Part shown: in pieces, positions 1-8,108 of the stretch | Position numbering within the stretch: position 1 is the first letter of the stretch | How the letters are laid out: each line of letters opens with the position of its first letter | NCBI GenBank assembly: GCA_022984795.1 | Contig: JALIHJ010000071.1 | Span: forward strand, 1 to 64,000 | Length of the DNA stretch: 64,000 bases | Direction: 5' to 3' | From: Fabrea salina | Taxonomy: Eukaryota; Ciliophora; Heterotrichea; Heterotrichida; Fabreidae | Translations under genes and position numbers: made by a program | Notes under the pieces: generated by a model | Seen by the model: only the letters and a program-made list of their open reading frames with translations | What the model was told of the DNA's origin: nothing | Database searches by the model: none

Positions 1-545
1 TAACACCCTAACACCCTAACACCCTAACACCCTAACACCCTAACACCTAACACCCTAACACCCCAACACCCTAACACCCTAACACCCTAACACCCTACAC
101 CCTAACACCCTAACACCCTAACACCCCAACACCCTAACACCCTAACACCCTAACATCTAACACCCTAACACCCTAACACCCCTAACACCCTAACACCCTA
201 ACACCCTAACACCCTAACACCCTAACACCCTAACACCCCAACACCCTAAACACCCTAACACCCTAACACCCTAACACCCTAACACTCCTAACACTCCTAA
301 CACCCTAACACCCTAACACCCTAACACCCTAACACCCTAACACCCTAACACCCTAACACCCTAACACCTCTAACACCCCAACACCCTAACACCCTAACAC
401 CCTAACACCCTAACACCTAACACCCTAACACCCTAACACCCTAACACCCTAACACCCTAACACCCTAACACCCTAACACCCTAACACACCCTAACACCCT
501 AACACCCTAACACCCTAACACCCTAACACCCTAACACCCTAACCC
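1..545. repeat. Telomere, CCCTAACA repeats (C-rich strand)
   Basis: About 65 tandem units of CCCTAACA read 5' to 3' from the chromosome end; the G-strand unit is TGTTAGGG. This is the heterotrich macronuclear telomere repeat. Most units are exact, but variants occur: CCTAACA near 46, CCCCAACA near 61 and 125, CATCTAACA near 153, CCCTAAACA near 243, CACTCCTAACA near 286-298 and CACACC near 485. They may reflect telomerase slippage or long-read homopolymer error. The junction with unique sequence is at about 541-546. Confidence 0.97.
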
Positions 546-997
546 AACTTTTCTTGTTGAGTTGAGTTTTGGAAGTTAATTAAGTCAACTTTTCTGGCTA
601 GTGAAGTAAAGTCTTGGTAGTTAAGTTTTTTCTTACAGCAAATCTGCACGTTAAGTGGTTCTATGGAGTCAATTCGAACTTTTTCTGAGAGTAGGTCTAG
701 TTTTAAGGGGTTTCTTATTTTGCTTATGTTGGCTACTGCTTCTTTGCCGTGGTCTTGGTCAACTAAGCTTGAGAGAGACCTGTGGTTTGTGTAGTTAAAC
801 ACAAACTTAGAGGGGTCTGATTAAAAACTACCATAAGTTCCCATTCCAACTAAGGCGTCGGCTTGTCCTTGGTCAGTTATTTTTGAGTCTTTGAAGAGCT
901 TTGTGTTTCTGAGTATAGTGCAAGCAAGTACCTTGTCAAAGGAAATGCTTCTTAGTTCTTACTAAGCTAAGTTTGTTTTTATAAGTTTAGTGCTCAT
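539..997 (-). CDS. Terminal small protein gene, 142 aa, two 15-nt introns, stop inside telomere
   Basis: I do not recognise this protein. Exons on the minus strand are 963-997, 832-947 and 539-816. The introns 948-962 and 817-831 are each 15 nt, GT...AG. The spliced length is 429 nt, exactly 143 codons. It starts MSTKLIKTNLAYISFDK and runs on toward the telomere without TM segments or an obvious domain. The final codons are AAG TTG GGT TAG, and the TAG is part of the innermost telomere repeat. The gene may therefore be cut short by telomere addition, the natural 3' end having been lost. The 5' part, including the first intron, is duplicated at 6585-6789. Phase-matched splicing makes a real or recently real gene likely; function is unknown. 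Confidence 0.7.
817..831 (-). other. 15-nt intron
   Basis: GTAGTTTTTAATCAG on the minus strand. It contains an in-frame TAA, and its removal joins two open segments of the terminal gene. It has TA at positions 9-10, like the other introns here. Confidence 0.85.
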
Positions 998-1104
998 CTT
1001 ATATCGGTAATGCTTTGTTAATATGAGTTATTCATACTAAAGTTTAGACTTATGAAACACTTAGAGATTTGACATAAAAGTAGAGCCTCTTAAGCTTAGT
1101 CATG
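917..1104. repeat. Subtelomeric direct repeat, copy 1
   Basis: This 188-bp segment recurs in the same orientation at 6585-6789 with about 95% identity outside one 17-18 bp indel near 1006-1010. It covers the upstream region, exon 1, intron 1 and the start of exon 2 of the terminal gene. The two copies bracket the first TIG/PA14 gene. Confidence 0.9.
948..962 (-). other. 15-nt intron
   Basis: GTAAGAACTAAGAAG on the minus strand. It removes the stop that separates the 35-nt first exon from exon 2 of the terminal gene, and it is conserved base for base in the duplicate at 6616-6630. Confidence 0.8.
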
Positions 1105-1115
1105 ATAAGTAATAA

Positions 1116-1204
1116 GGCTTCTTCTTGTTTGGGTCGTGTTATGGAATATACCACCCAAGGAACTGGACAGATGAAGAATGCCACCTTACCAACAGAGCAA
1201 AAGT
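1116..1204 (+). pseudogene. Relic of the two-TM membrane protein gene
   Basis: Blocks of 17, 18 and 19 identical bases, with a 9-bp deletion and two 2-bp mismatches, match codons about 30-50 of the gene at 48759-49622. In translation the relic reads YGIYHP-RNWTDEECHLTN against YGIYHPFLTRNWTDDQCHLTN. Similarity fades upstream and stops after about 1195. No start codon or downstream frame remains, so this is a gene fragment of a host family, not a working gene. Confidence 0.75.
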
Positions 1205-1993
1205 GACTTTAAGGCTGGGTGTTAGGAACATAATGTGTTTATTCCACTAAATTCTTTTGCTATTTGGCTTCAGTGAGAAACTAAAACCTGGTGAATATTG
1301 GCAACTGTGAAAAGTGACGGTTCAGCTATTGAATAAACTCACCAGAAAGCCGTTTTGAATTAGAAACAAGATCGAAGAGCTTGAAAACGTAGTTACGAGA
1401 AAATAACAGTCCTGCATTCTTTAATCTGAGTTAATTATTATTAATAGTTGTGACTTTAAGCGAAGAAATTAAGGTCTGCTTTTATAGGGTAAAATCAACA
1501 CAAAGGCATGATTTAGTTAGTTAGGTTCTTGGAACATCATAAGCTATTTCAAGCCTTGGTATTCAAATATACAAATGAATAAATCTGTTGAAGAAATATA
1601 AAATGATTTCTGACATGTATATTTCGATAGAATTCAGTTTTAAGGTTAAATCAATCTTTTGGAGCTATTTAGGATGCTAAAGATTTATTGGAACTAAGAA
1701 CTAACAGACTGCTGATAAATTCAATGCTTTAAAGTAACTTAGCTAGTTATAAATCAAGGACTTTTAGAGCCTAACACACTATTTCAAGATGTTTAATTAA
1801 AAGCGTTATTGGTTAGGGTTAGTTTCTAAGCTTATATAGTCTTAGTGGATTGTTGAAGAAATTCAAAAGAGATGGCAGCCTTTATAAGATTTCAAGAAAA
1901 GTGAGTTCAATTAAAAATAAATCATAATTAGTGCTTGGCTTCGATTTAGATAGCTGTGAGTAAACTTAAAGTAAGGTGGAAAGACTAATAAAT
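1205..1993. other. AT-rich subtelomeric spacer
   Basis: About 790 bp without a credible reading frame on either strand, even allowing 15-nt introns. It is AT-rich with many stops in all frames. A short TTAGGGTTAG tract sits near 1812-1825. The last ~100 bp presumably carry the promoter of the downstream TIG gene, but I see no motif that proves this. Confidence 0.6.
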
Positions 1994-3811
1994 ATGATTT
2001 TATTGTTGCTAGGATTATGCCAAGCTGCGAGTGTGAGTCAAATAGCCACTCCTAACAAAGGAATTACTAATCCCCAAAACTTCCATGGGTTGAGTAGCCT
2101 GTACTTGTCAGGGGACTTTCAAAATGACTTGGATGCTAGCGACTACCAAGTGACACTAGATGGAAAGGAATGCGAAATACTCTCTGTCAAGGTAGATGAG
2201 ATCGAGTGCCTTATTCCTCCTTGGGATGGGAGTGATGCAAGTAACCCTAACCTACAAGTACTACGCAACTCTGTGCAAATATACTTCGAAGACAGTGCGT
2301 TTAGATGGCTTTGGTCTGCTCCCATAATGAGTCTGGTTCCAAGTGAAGGAAGTGCTGGAGACACTATTGGACTTCGTTTTCTTCCTTGGCAAAACAGTAA
2401 AGACAAAATCAACTTGAAGATAGAAGGACTAGAAGTAGCGTTTGAGAGTGAAGTTGTTGAAAACTCCAGACCTTGCATTCTGAATGGAGTAGTAGGTAAC
2501 AATGTGCATGGAGATCAGAGTGTGGAGTACAAGTTATTTGGCACAATAAGAGGACTCTACTGGACAGGAGCCTACACACTAGAAGGAGAACAATACTGGT
2601 TCAGAACTCTGGGTGCTGTTGAAACAGTCTCCTTCAACTCAGACAACGGAATACAAGCTACAGTCACTGGGAAGTCATTCCCTAGTGACACTTCCAGAGT
2701 TCAGGTAGAAGTGGATGGGTCACATTGCCAAGTCACTGAAACAAGCTTCAACAACATCGAGTGCAGGACTGAAATCTACTTCGACTTAGAGAACAGAGAC
2801 TACTATGAAGGAGGCGCAGGACTAGTGAGAGAAACCTACACTTCGGGCAATATTGAATTCGAGAATGAATTAATTGAGAAAACAGTCATTCCTTCAGCAA
2901 CTATCCTTACAACCATGGATGACTATGACTCACTCATCTATGGACTCTTCAAGCCACCAAGGACAGGAGAGTATATATTCTACACTTCTTTCAGAGGAAG
3001 TGTAAAATTATACTTAAGCACTGACTCTAACCCACTCAATAAACAAGAAATCATCAACTCAAGTCAGGAGTCAGACGAGCATAGTTATTTTGTTTGGGGA
3101 GAGAACCAGTCTAACTCTATAGCTCTGGAAGAAGGAGAGTCCTACTACCTAGAAGTAGAACACCACAGCTCAGGAGGAAGGAACTCATTTTCTTTAGGAG
3201 TAGAAATGCCTGGAAATGGACAGAGAAACGGATTTCCTATGATCAAAAGGTTGGATTTGAGCTCCAATCCTCTTGACACTAAAAATCGTCCCTTCGTTTA
3301 CAAAGGAGAAAATAAGAGAGTAGAATGCGGTTTCAACCCTGCAGATTGCACTTCAAACAACTACAGATGTCAATCTCGTCTAAGCAAGGCCTACTTCAAC
3401 TTGTATGTCTACTGCCACAATAACTACCTCTACGCTCTCCTTCCTAGCTACATGAATCCCAGCTCTTCTGATTTAGAATTCAAACTCAACGACGGCATTG
3501 AAATAGAAGGAGAAACTCTGCGTGAAGCTTCTACAGACTCCCAGTTCTGGTTTGTGATTCCTTCTGACTTCTTGAGGACCTATGAAACCAAGCCTCAACT
3601 CAGAGTCTGGATTGATGATAGACTCGCTACATGTAGAGGAGACTGTTCTTTCACTGACCAATACTTGCCTGTTATCAAAAGTTTCTCTGAGGACTCAAAA
3701 ACAGTAACCATCAACGGCCAGAAGTTCCCTAAGGACTCCTCTCAACTTCAAGTGAAAGTAGGACCTGCTGACTGTGCAATCCAAACTAACTCAGACACCC
3801 TAATAACCTGA
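1994..3811 (+). CDS. TIG/PA14 surface protein, copy 1: ectodomain part, ending at an in-frame TGA
   Basis: This begins with a signal peptide (MILLLLGLCQAAS). The upstream GTG at 1976 is not a likely start. It encodes an ectodomain of about 605 residues: IPT/TIG-type folds near the start and around residues 205-265 (FPSDTSRVQVEVDG followed by paired Cys), a PA14-like module around 285-400 (FKPPRTGEYIFYTSF), and the start of another TIG module. The frame closes with TGA at 3809-3811, where copy 2 at 52416-54374 has a conserved Cys codon (LIECQL against LIT-stop-QL). The same frame then stays open to 6481, so one base change explains the break. Without readthrough the product would be a secreted truncated ectodomain. 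Likely a cell-surface or adhesive protein; its ligand is unknown. Confidence 0.75.
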   Translation: MILLLLGLCQAASVSQIATPNKGITNPQNFHGLSSLYLSGDFQNDLDASDYQVTLDGKECEILSVKVDEIECLIPPWDGSDASNPNLQVLRNSVQIYFEDSAFRWLWSAPIMSLVPSEGSAGDTIGLRFLPWQNSKDKINLKIEGLEVAFESEVVENSRPCILNGVVGNNVHGDQSVEYKLFGTIRGLYWTGAYTLEGEQYWFRTLGAVETVSFNSDNGIQATVTGKSFPSDTSRVQVEVDGSHCQVTETSFNNIECRTEIYFDLENRDYYEGGAGLVRETYTSGNIEFENELIEKTVIPSATILTTMDDYDSLIYGLFKPPRTGEYIFYTSFRGSVKLYLSTDSNPLNKQEIINSSQESDEHSYFVWGENQSNSIALEEGESYYLEVEHHSSGGRNSFSLGVEMPGNGQRNGFPMIKRLDLSSNPLDTKNRPFVYKGENKRVECGFNPADCTSNNYRCQSRLSKAYFNLYVYCHNNYLYALLPSYMNPSSSDLEFKLNDGIEIEGETLREASTDSQFWFVIPSDFLRTYETKPQLRVWIDDRLATCRGDCSFTDQYLPVIKSFSEDSKTVTINGQKFPKDSSQLQVKVGPADCAIQTNSDTLIT

Positions 3812-6481
3812 CAACTAGACTCCTACACTCAAGGAAGCTACCAACCAAGAGTCACTTACAAAGACTACACCATTCCACTGGACTCCAGCATCAACTACTC
3901 AATAGAACTGGTTTGTGCTGAAAACTGTCTAAAGTGTTACTCCCCTTCTGTTTTTGACTGTATTCAGTGTGAAACTAGCTACTATCTAGTTCAAGGAGTC
4001 TGCAGTAGTATATGTCCTACTGGCTACTCCTGCTCCTCAACTCAATCTTCAGGCTCTGAACTCGCTTTTGACCTTAGATTCAACACTATGCAGAATATAC
4101 TTGAAGACTCAGAAAACTCAATTCCAGTGCTTACGGGAGTCAACAATCAGTTCTACCCTTTCTTCCATGAAACTGATCCCTATCCCACTAAAGACCGAGG
4201 CTACTACTTCAGAGGGAGTTCAATCATGCAACTGCCTCCTTATGGTGATGTTTTAGAGCCTCTACTAATCCTAGCTCCCCAATTTACAGTGAGTATGTGG
4301 ATTCGACCACTCTCCTCCTCAGGCACTTTACTCTCCAAGCAACACACCAACTACACTAACATCCTAGAAATCGGACTCTCAGACTACAGTCTCTATGCAA
4401 CTCTAGACGAAACTTCTCAGTCCACAGACAAGCTAAACAACTACTGGAACCTAGTGACTCTCAAAAGCTTCCTTAACCAAGATCAATTCAAGTTAGAAAC
4501 CTACTACAACTCTACTTCAGTGCTATCAAAGAGTCTAGGAGAAGACTGGCTCAAGGACTCAGAATCTAACTTCTACTTCTCAATGGGGGCCAAACACTCT
4601 TCTACTTTCAACAACTTCTTCACTGGCTTCATCTGGGAAGTTAGAATCTACAACTCAGTGGTGAGTGTACAAGATCTTCTCCAAGACTCCAACTGCGAAG
4701 GTTGCAACTTCTGCCCAGTAGAAAACTCAAGCAAATGCCTACCACTCTGTGGAATAGACCAGTTCTGGGATGGAGAGCAATGCATAGACTGCCTACCTAA
4801 CTGTGAGTCCGGGTGTATCAACAACTCTACTTGCAGTTTGTGTGGGAATGATCTGTGTCTTGAGTGCGAGTTTGAAGAATGCAGTAGTTGTGTGGGGAAT
4901 GCATTCATCAACCCCAATAGCACCTGTGAGTGCGAAAGAGGCTATGTTCAAGAATACGGATTCTGCAACAGAGGAACATTCTCTGCCAACCTTACAAACG
5001 AAGACAACACCCTTACTCTTAGCTTCACAGAGACTCTTAACTCTTCCTTAGAACCATGTAGTTTTGAGTTCTCTGTTCAGAATAAAACCATTAAGTACAC
5101 TTATGAACTTCAGGAGATTGACCTTAGAACTTACGAATTCACTATGGAGTTTGACTCATACGTTGCAGAAGGCGAAGCAGTTTCCCTGACTCTGATTCCC
5201 AACATCACAAGTGAGTCCAACTACCTCTTAGTGACCCAAGAACTCCAAACAGCACTTAAAGAACACAACCCAGCTGGAATATTGACTCAGCAAGCCAAAG
5301 AACAAGCACAAACGGTAGCTGCAGGGGCAGGAGCTACTACAGCTCTTTTCAGTTTATTTAACCCCAATCCTTCAGCCTTATGGAGACTCATGAACACCCT
5401 AGAGATTCTTTCCTACATAACTCTGAGCACCAATCCCCTTACTCCTGGTCTCAGAGGCTTGTTTGAAGGAATGAACTTGTTGGAGTCCTTTAGAGTGTAT
5501 TTAGACCACGTTTTGAAGGCAGTTACTGGAAATGACTCCCAAACCTACCTTTCAAAGTTCCCGTCTAGTTTGTTTATGGTGACTGCTGCTGCCAACCTGT
5601 TCATTCTAGTAGTGTTGTTAGTATTATGGCCCTTTATCTGGACTTTGTCCAAGCTTCCAGCAGAAAAGCTTCAGCAACAACTCAAAGGACTTCTAAAGGA
5701 GTACAAATACAACTTGTTTCTACGCTACTGGATTCAGTGTTATTTGGACTTAACGATGGCCTGTTTCATCCAGTTACTAGCACTCCCAGAAGCTAGTACT
5801 CTAGAAATAATCAATTATTTTTCAGGGTGCTTGGTGGCTTGTTTAGTGCTACTCACTCCTGCAGCTCTATACTACTTCAACAGAAAGCACAGGCATGAAA
5901 TAACCAATTTAAATGAAGAGTCAGTATTCCACCTAACTTGGGGCACTCTTTTCTACGAGTTCGACCGTGAGCACAACTTTCCAGGTTGCTATACTTACTT
6001 TGCATTTCTCTGTATGAGACTAGTGCTTTCGGTAAGTTTGGTTGTTCTGAAAAGCTACCCCTACTTCCAAGCTGGGTTGAATACTGCAGCAGTGCTAGCC
6101 TACACTATCTTCATCATGATAGTTAACCCTTACTTAGAGAAGAGCCAGAAAGTCATATCCATCTTCAGCGAAGGAGCAGTGTGTCTGATCTTCTTAGTAG
6201 TGATCTGCTTCTTAAACAGTGACTGGGAAGATTCATTTGGAGTCCTGGAACAACTAATCACCTGGATAGTTGCATTAGTGATTTTAGTCCAAACCTGCAT
6301 GGCTATTTTTGGTTTGGTTCAGAGAATTCATTCTTGGGATAGGAATAAAGCTACAGTAACTCCTGTCCAAAACAACCAAGTCACAGTAGGCCGAATCAAT
6401 ATCACCAACGAAACGCAAAGCCCCGAAGTGCCTCAAAGAGACCCAATGGACTTTTCAGAAGAAAAAGGCATGAAAGTATAA
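3812..6481 (+). CDS. TIG/PA14 surface protein, copy 1: LamG, Cys-rich and multi-pass membrane part
   Basis: This continues the frame of 1994-3811 after the TGA; the first ATG is at 4088. In order it encodes the end of a TIG module, a Cys-rich stalk, a LamG/concanavalin-like fold (YYFRGSSIMQLPPYG), a furin/EGF-like Cys-rich region near residues 900-985 of the full protein (CLECEFEECSSC), a beta-rich linker, and then about 7-8 hydrophobic helices in the last 400 residues. The tail is polar (RDPMDFSEEKGMKV). This domain order resembles the large Cys-rich, C-terminally multi-pass proteins common in ciliates. It is nearly identical to copy 2 (49930-52428), and the similarity extends about 97 bp past the stop. 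If 4088 is not an independent start, this half is not translated. Confidence 0.7.
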   Translation, partial: QLDSYTQGSYQPRVTYKDYTIPLDSSINYSIELVCAENCLKCYSPSVFDCIQCETSYYLVQGVCSSICPTGYSCSSTQSSGSELAFDLRFNTMQNILEDSENSIPVLTGVNNQFYPFFHETDPYPTKDRGYYFRGSSIMQLPPYGDVLEPLLILAPQFTVSMWIRPLSSSGTLLSKQHTNYTNILEIGLSDYSLYATLDETSQSTDKLNNYWNLVTLKSFLNQDQFKLETYYNSTSVLSKSLGEDWLKDSESNFYFSMGAKHSSTFNNFFTGFIWEVRIYNSVVSVQDLLQDSNCEGCNFCPVENSSKCLPLCGIDQFWDGEQCIDCLPNCESGCINNSTCSLCGNDLCLECEFEECSSCVGNAFINPNSTCECERGYVQEYGFCNRGTFSANLTNEDNTLTLSFTETLNSSLEPCSFEFSVQNKTIKYTYELQEIDLRTYEFTMEFDSYVAEGEAVSLTLIPNITSESNYLLVTQELQTALKEHNPAGILTQQAKEQAQTVAAGAGATTALFSLFNPNPSALWRLMNTLEILSYITLSTNPLTPGLRGLFEGMNLLESFRVYLDHVLKAVTGNDSQTYLSKFPSSLFMVTAAANLFILVVLLVLWPFIWTLSKLPAEKLQQQLKGLLKEYKYNLFLRYWIQCYLDLTMACFIQLLALPEASTLEIINYFSGCLVACLVLLTPAALYYFNRKHRHEITNLNEESVFHLTWGTLFYEFDREHNFPGCYTYFAFLCMRLVLSVSLVVLKSYPYFQAGLNTAAVLAYTIFIMIVNPYLEKSQKVISIFSEGAVCLIFLVVICFLNSDWEDSFGVLEQLITWIVALVILVQTCMAIFGLVQRIHSWDRNKATVTPVQNNQVTVGRINITNETQSPEVPQRDPMDFSEEKGMKV

Positions 6482-6584
6482 CTAATAATGAATGTTAACT
6501 TAAACTAGTGACTCTACTTTAAGTCTAAATTACAGATAGTTAGCATTGAAAGGCAGAATAATGTACTTCTGTTGGAGTCTTTGA
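6482..6584. repeat. 3' flank shared with TIG/PA14 copy 2
   Basis: This matches the reverse complement of 49853-49929 almost base for base as far as GTTGGAGT (6571-6578), then diverges abruptly into duplicated terminal-gene sequence. The shared noncoding flank shows that the duplication or gene conversion ran past the coding end. Confidence 0.85.
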
Positions 6585-6789
6585 AGTGCAAGCGAGTACC
6601 TCGTCAAAGGAAATGCTTCTTAGTTCTTACTAAGCTAAGTTTGTTTTTATAAGTTTAGTGCTCATCTTATATCGGTAATGCAGAATAAGTAATGCTTTGT
6701 TGATATGAGTTAGAATTCCCACTAGAATTTAGACTTATGAAACACTTAGAGATTTGACATAAAGGTAGAGCCTCTTAAGCTTAGTCATG
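6585..6789 (-). pseudogene. Partial duplicate of the terminal gene (5' end)
   Basis: Direct repeat of 917-1104. On the minus strand it keeps the ATG (6663-6665), exon 1, the 15-nt intron (6616-6630) and the codons for YISFDEVLACT. The frame then enters the 3' flank of the TIG gene and stops soon after, giving a chimeric ORF of about 36 codons. The junction lies in CTTTGAAG, which also occurs in exon 2 of the parent gene, so 22 bp of that exon are missing. An expressed small product is not excluded but seems unlikely. Confidence 0.75.
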
Positions 6790-6907
6790 GTACACAGGAC
6801 TTACCTCAGCTCTAAAAAAACTACTTAGTTTAAGTATTTGGAATTTAGTGCCCGAGTTATTTAAGTTAAAAATTTTTTTTCTCAGTCCATTTTAATTACA
6901 AAAAATA
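6790..6907 (+). promoter_or_regulatory. Upstream region of the acid phosphatase gene
   Basis: About 118 bp, AT-rich, with long A and T runs (AAAAATTTTTTTT near 6869-6881) just before the ATG. This marks the change from subtelomeric repeats to gene-dense sequence. The promoter role is inferred from position only. Confidence 0.35.
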
Positions 6908-8065
6908 ATGGAACCTGGTGCAGTTTTTCTAGCGGTATTTCTGAGTCTTTTCACGGGGTATTCAATATTCGAAACCTTCTCTTACGACCCTCCAGTCATA
7001 GAGAAAACGCCTTTGAAGTTCTCAGGGTCTCCTTTGAGACTCCATTTAATAGGCGACTTTGGTGAACTTGAAACGAAATATGAAATAGCCCCTGACACTT
7101 GGCAAGTAGACTATGTAGCAAGCTCAATGGACCGTCTTGCCAAAGAAAGACCTATTTCCATGATCATTGCTGCTGGCGACAACATTTACGAAGAACCAGT
7201 GGGAGTTGATGACCCCACCATGTTTAAGTTGTTGAACGATGTGTTTGCTTTGGAAAACTTAAATGTGCCTTGGTATGCTGTTTTGGGCAACCATGACTGC
7301 TACACCAACTCAGACTACGAAGTTAAAATGACCAACTTCTTTGACAAGTGGAACATGCCTGACTACTACTACTCTAAAAAGTTCCCTATTGGCGAGGGTA
7401 AAAATGCCGGGTTTGCCTTTTTAAATGGATGCGAGTTGGCTTGTGTTTACTACTTGGATGAAGTAAACTACCCCAAGCTCCACCATGAGTGTTCTAAAAT
7501 GAACCCGCTGGCTTCTAACTCAAGTATTTCCCAGCAATACTCTTGGCTTGAAGGAGTATTTAAGGACTGGGACAGTGACTCTAGTGTTGTGTGGCGCACA
7601 GTGGTGATCCACATGCCTATCTTTTCAGTGTCTAAGGCCCATGGAGATAACGATGGGCTTAAACAACAGCTCTACCCACTCTTATTTAAGTACAACGTAG
7701 ACTTTGTGCTTTCTGGGCACGACCACCACATGCAGTACCTAAGCAGCCCAAAAGGATTTGAGCCTAACAGGTTCGAACCTAGAAACCCCAACACCAACAG
7801 CTGCGGCCACTGCAACATTATCAAGGACGGAAGAATAGTCCAGGTGAACAAAGGTTATGAACTCAGCCAAATCGTTATGGGGGCTTCTGGAGGGGACTTG
7901 GACGACTTGTGCTTCAACAGAACCACTTCTATGGCCAACGTTAAGTTTGGAAGGTATGACTACGGATTTGCTGAAATCAACATAGACCCTAGGTACTACG
8001 AAGTAAACTTAGTTGACTCCAATTCAACAGACTTCATATTTACTTTAAGAGTTATTAATCAGTAA
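6908..8065 (+). CDS. Purple (tartrate-resistant) acid phosphatase
   Basis: Predicted metallophosphoesterase of the ACP5-like purple acid phosphatase family, 385 aa, hydrolysing phosphate monoesters with a dinuclear metal centre. The metal-ligand motifs are all present: GDFG (D50), GDNIY (D91, Y94), GNHD (N128, H129), IHMP (H235) and SGHDHH (H271, H273). A hydrophobic N-terminus (residues 5-20) reads as a signal peptide or anchor, so the enzyme probably acts in the secretory path, lysosome or outside the cell. Length is close to the single-domain mammalian enzyme (about 325-340) with a modest C-terminal addition. It stands alone on the plus strand, 43 bp ahead of the next gene. Confidence 0.93.
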   Translation: MEPGAVFLAVFLSLFTGYSIFETFSYDPPVIEKTPLKFSGSPLRLHLIGDFGELETKYEIAPDTWQVDYVASSMDRLAKERPISMIIAAGDNIYEEPVGVDDPTMFKLLNDVFALENLNVPWYAVLGNHDCYTNSDYEVKMTNFFDKWNMPDYYYSKKFPIGEGKNAGFAFLNGCELACVYYLDEVNYPKLHHECSKMNPLASNSSISQQYSWLEGVFKDWDSDSSVVWRTVVIHMPIFSVSKAHGDNDGLKQQLYPLLFKYNVDFVLSGHDHHMQYLSSPKGFEPNRFEPRNPNTNSCGHCNIIKDGRIVQVNKGYELSQIVMGASGGDLDDLCFNRTTSMANVKFGRYDYGFAEINIDPRYYEVNLVDSNSTDFIFTLRVINQ

Positions 8066-8108
8066 CCATTCAGCCTAACCGTACTAATTCTGAATAACTG
8101 CCATTATA

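Noticed and set aside
1811-1825. GGTTAGGGTTAG as an interstitial telomere
   Set aside because: Only two TTAGGG-like hexamers and not the 8-nt unit of this organism; likely chance in AT-rich spacer.
1961-1993. Translation start of the TIG gene at the GTG 1976
   Set aside because: The ATG at 1994 begins a proper signal peptide; GTG starts are not expected in eukaryotes.
3805-3815. Blepharisma-type code with UGA as Trp
   Set aside because: Over 20,000 codons of clean sequence use TGG for Trp and no other conserved Trp is TGA; the site aligns with Cys, not Trp.
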